NCBI GenBank assembly: GCA_052148155.1
Contig: JBKQIY010000106.1
Location: 1-5,206, forward strand
From: JBBQER01 sp052148155
GTDB lineage: Bacteria > Actinomycetota > Acidimicrobiia > IMCC26256 > PALSA-610
Direction of reading: 5' to 3'
DNA length: 5,206 nucleotides
The position numbers and the translations under genes are program-made. The first letter of the stretch is position 1, and every line of letters begins with the position of its first letter. Shown here piece by piece: positions 4,471 through 5,206 of this stretch. The notes under the pieces were generated by a model. That model did no database searches. It saw only the letters and a program-made list of their open reading frames with translations, and was not told the DNA's origin.

Positions 4471-4471
4471 G

Positions 4472-5206
4472 TTAGAGCTCGATTTCGGGGTAGAGCGGGT
4501 GTCGAAGGAGGAGGTTGTCCACTCTTGAGCGCGCGCCGCGCAGGATCTGGTTGTCGAGCCGGAACTGTACGAGCGATGGGTTGCCTTGATTCGGCCCGGA
4601 TGTGATGACACCGGCGGACGCGCCGTGAAGGACAGCGGCGAGTACCTCAGCGATTTCGCGCATCTCGTCGCCTCGCATGCCGAGCGTCGTGACTGCGGGA
4701 GTGCCGAGCCGCAGTCCGCTCGTGTACCACGGACCGTTGGTGTCGTCGGGAATGACGTTGCGGTTCAACGTGATCCCGGCCGCGCGGCACGCGGACTCGG
4801 CTTGTCGTCCGTTGAGACCGAAGTGACGGACATCGATGAGCACGAGATGGTTGTCGGTTCCGCCGGTCACGACAGGAATACCCGCGGCCATCAGCGCGTC
4901 GGCGAGGACTCGCGCGTTGTCGACAACCGCTGCCGCATAGTCCCGGAAGGACGGTTGCGACGCTTCGGTCAACGCGACGGTCTTGGCTGCCATGACGTGG
5001 GGAAGGGGACCGCCCAGTACCAGCGGACACCCGCGATCGACGAACTCCGCGAGTTCCTTTCGGCAAAGGACAAGTCCGCCGCGGGGACCGCGCAAGGTCT
5101 TGTGGGTTGTGGTCGTGACGATGTGCGCGTGAGGGACGGGGTCGTAGTCGCCGGTATGCACCTTGCCGGCGACCAGACCCGCGAAGTGCGCCATGTCGAC
5201 CATGAA
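4472..5206 (-). CDS. glyA: Serine hydroxymethyltransferase, C-terminal part; N-terminus beyond right edge
   Basis: The enzyme is cytosolic, uses pyridoxal phosphate, and interconverts serine plus tetrahydrofolate with glycine plus 5,10-methylene-tetrahydrofolate, the main source of one-carbon units. Seen: MVDMAHFAGLVAG with the cofactor-contacting Asp and His; TTTTHKTLRGPRGG, whose Lys (codon 5101-5099) is the Schiff-base lysine; LGGPLPHVMAAKTVA; GGTDNHLVLIDV; and TSGLRLGTPAVTT, whose Arg (in SGLRLG) binds the substrate carboxylate. The frame is open through the right edge (the codon before the first visible Met is TTC), so about 245 of an expected 430-480 residues are present and that Met is not the start. 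The C-terminus PLYPEIEL before TAA 4474-4472 is typical of actinobacterial GlyA. The sequence resembles the longer actinobacterial form rather than the 417-residue E. coli enzyme. Confidence 0.96.
   Translation of the reverse strand, partial: FMVDMAHFAGLVAGKVHTGDYDPVPHAHIVTTTTHKTLRGPRGGLVLCRKELAEFVDRGCPLVLGGPLPHVMAAKTVALTEASQPSFRDYAAAVVDNARVLADALMAAGIPVVTGGTDNHLVLIDVRHFGLNGRQAESACRAAGITLNRNVIPDDTNGPWYTSGLRLGTPAVTTLGMRGDEMREIAEVLAAVLHGASAGVITSGPNQGNPSLVQFRLDNQILRGARSRVDNLLLRHPLYPEIEL

Larger units (their letters stand above)
4104..4471. other. Intergenic spacer between glyA and the SnoaL-like gene, with repeat copy 3
   Basis: This 368-bp spacer lies downstream of glyA and upstream of the SnoaL-like gene, both on the minus strand. 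It contains a hairpin at 4152-4181, repeat copy 3 at about 4212-4272, and a small palindrome directly after the glyA stop. The stretch 4273-4450 has no gene I can support: its open frames are rich in Arg, Ser and Thr without recognisable motifs, and no clear promoter stands out. Confidence 0.55.

Noticed and set aside
4102..4605. 167-codon plus-strand frame over the spacer downstream of glyA
   Set aside because: It runs antisense into the glyA C-terminus and shows no motif or start signal.

Overview
The window reads as chromosomal DNA of a high-GC Gram-positive bacterium (Actinomycetota). The reasons are strong G/C bias at third codon positions, an actinobacterial-type serine hydroxymethyltransferase, a VapB/FitA-type antitoxin, and several promoters in which a TAnnnT -10 box sits 6-9 nt before the ATG, as in leaderless actinobacterial transcripts. 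The genus cannot be fixed from the sequence alone.

Layout from left to right. (1) 1-194, minus: N-terminal 64 codons of a ribbon-helix-helix antitoxin; its toxin partner would lie beyond the left edge. (2) 195-477: divergent promoter region with a likely leaderless vapB promoter, an adjacent inverted repeat, a 12-bp palindrome and a doubtful 38-codon ORF. (3) 478-1362, plus: phytanoyl-CoA dioxygenase (PhyH)-type Fe(II)/2-oxoglutarate oxygenase. (4) 1363-1716: convergent spacer with repeat copy 1 and a cluster of four inverted repeats. (5) 1717-2475, minus: ankyrin-repeat protein. (6) 2476-2782: divergent spacer with repeat copy 2 and a likely leaderless promoter. (7) 2783-3460, plus: small alpha/beta-hydrolase. 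(8) 3461-3656: convergent spacer with a terminator-like hairpin. (9) 3657-4103, minus: SnoaL/NTF2-like gene interrupted by an in-frame amber codon at codon 26. (10) 4104-4471: spacer with repeat copy 3 and a long hairpin. (11) 4472-5206, minus: C-terminal part of glyA.

The genes do not form a pathway. Up to the SnoaL gene each lies opposite in strand to its neighbour, with spacers of roughly 200-370 bp, so most are probably transcribed singly. The exception is glyA followed by the SnoaL gene on the same strand, 368 bp apart. glyA is the only clear housekeeping gene; the rest are accessory genes.

The most notable observations are a diverged intergenic repeat present three times in the same orientation, the amber codon in an otherwise intact SnoaL-like gene, the matching TAG(A/G)CTCCG-(3 nt)-ATG start regions of two unrelated genes, and the palindrome cluster next to repeat copy 1. 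I saw no CRISPR array, tRNA, rRNA, complete insertion sequence or obvious new multi-gene system.
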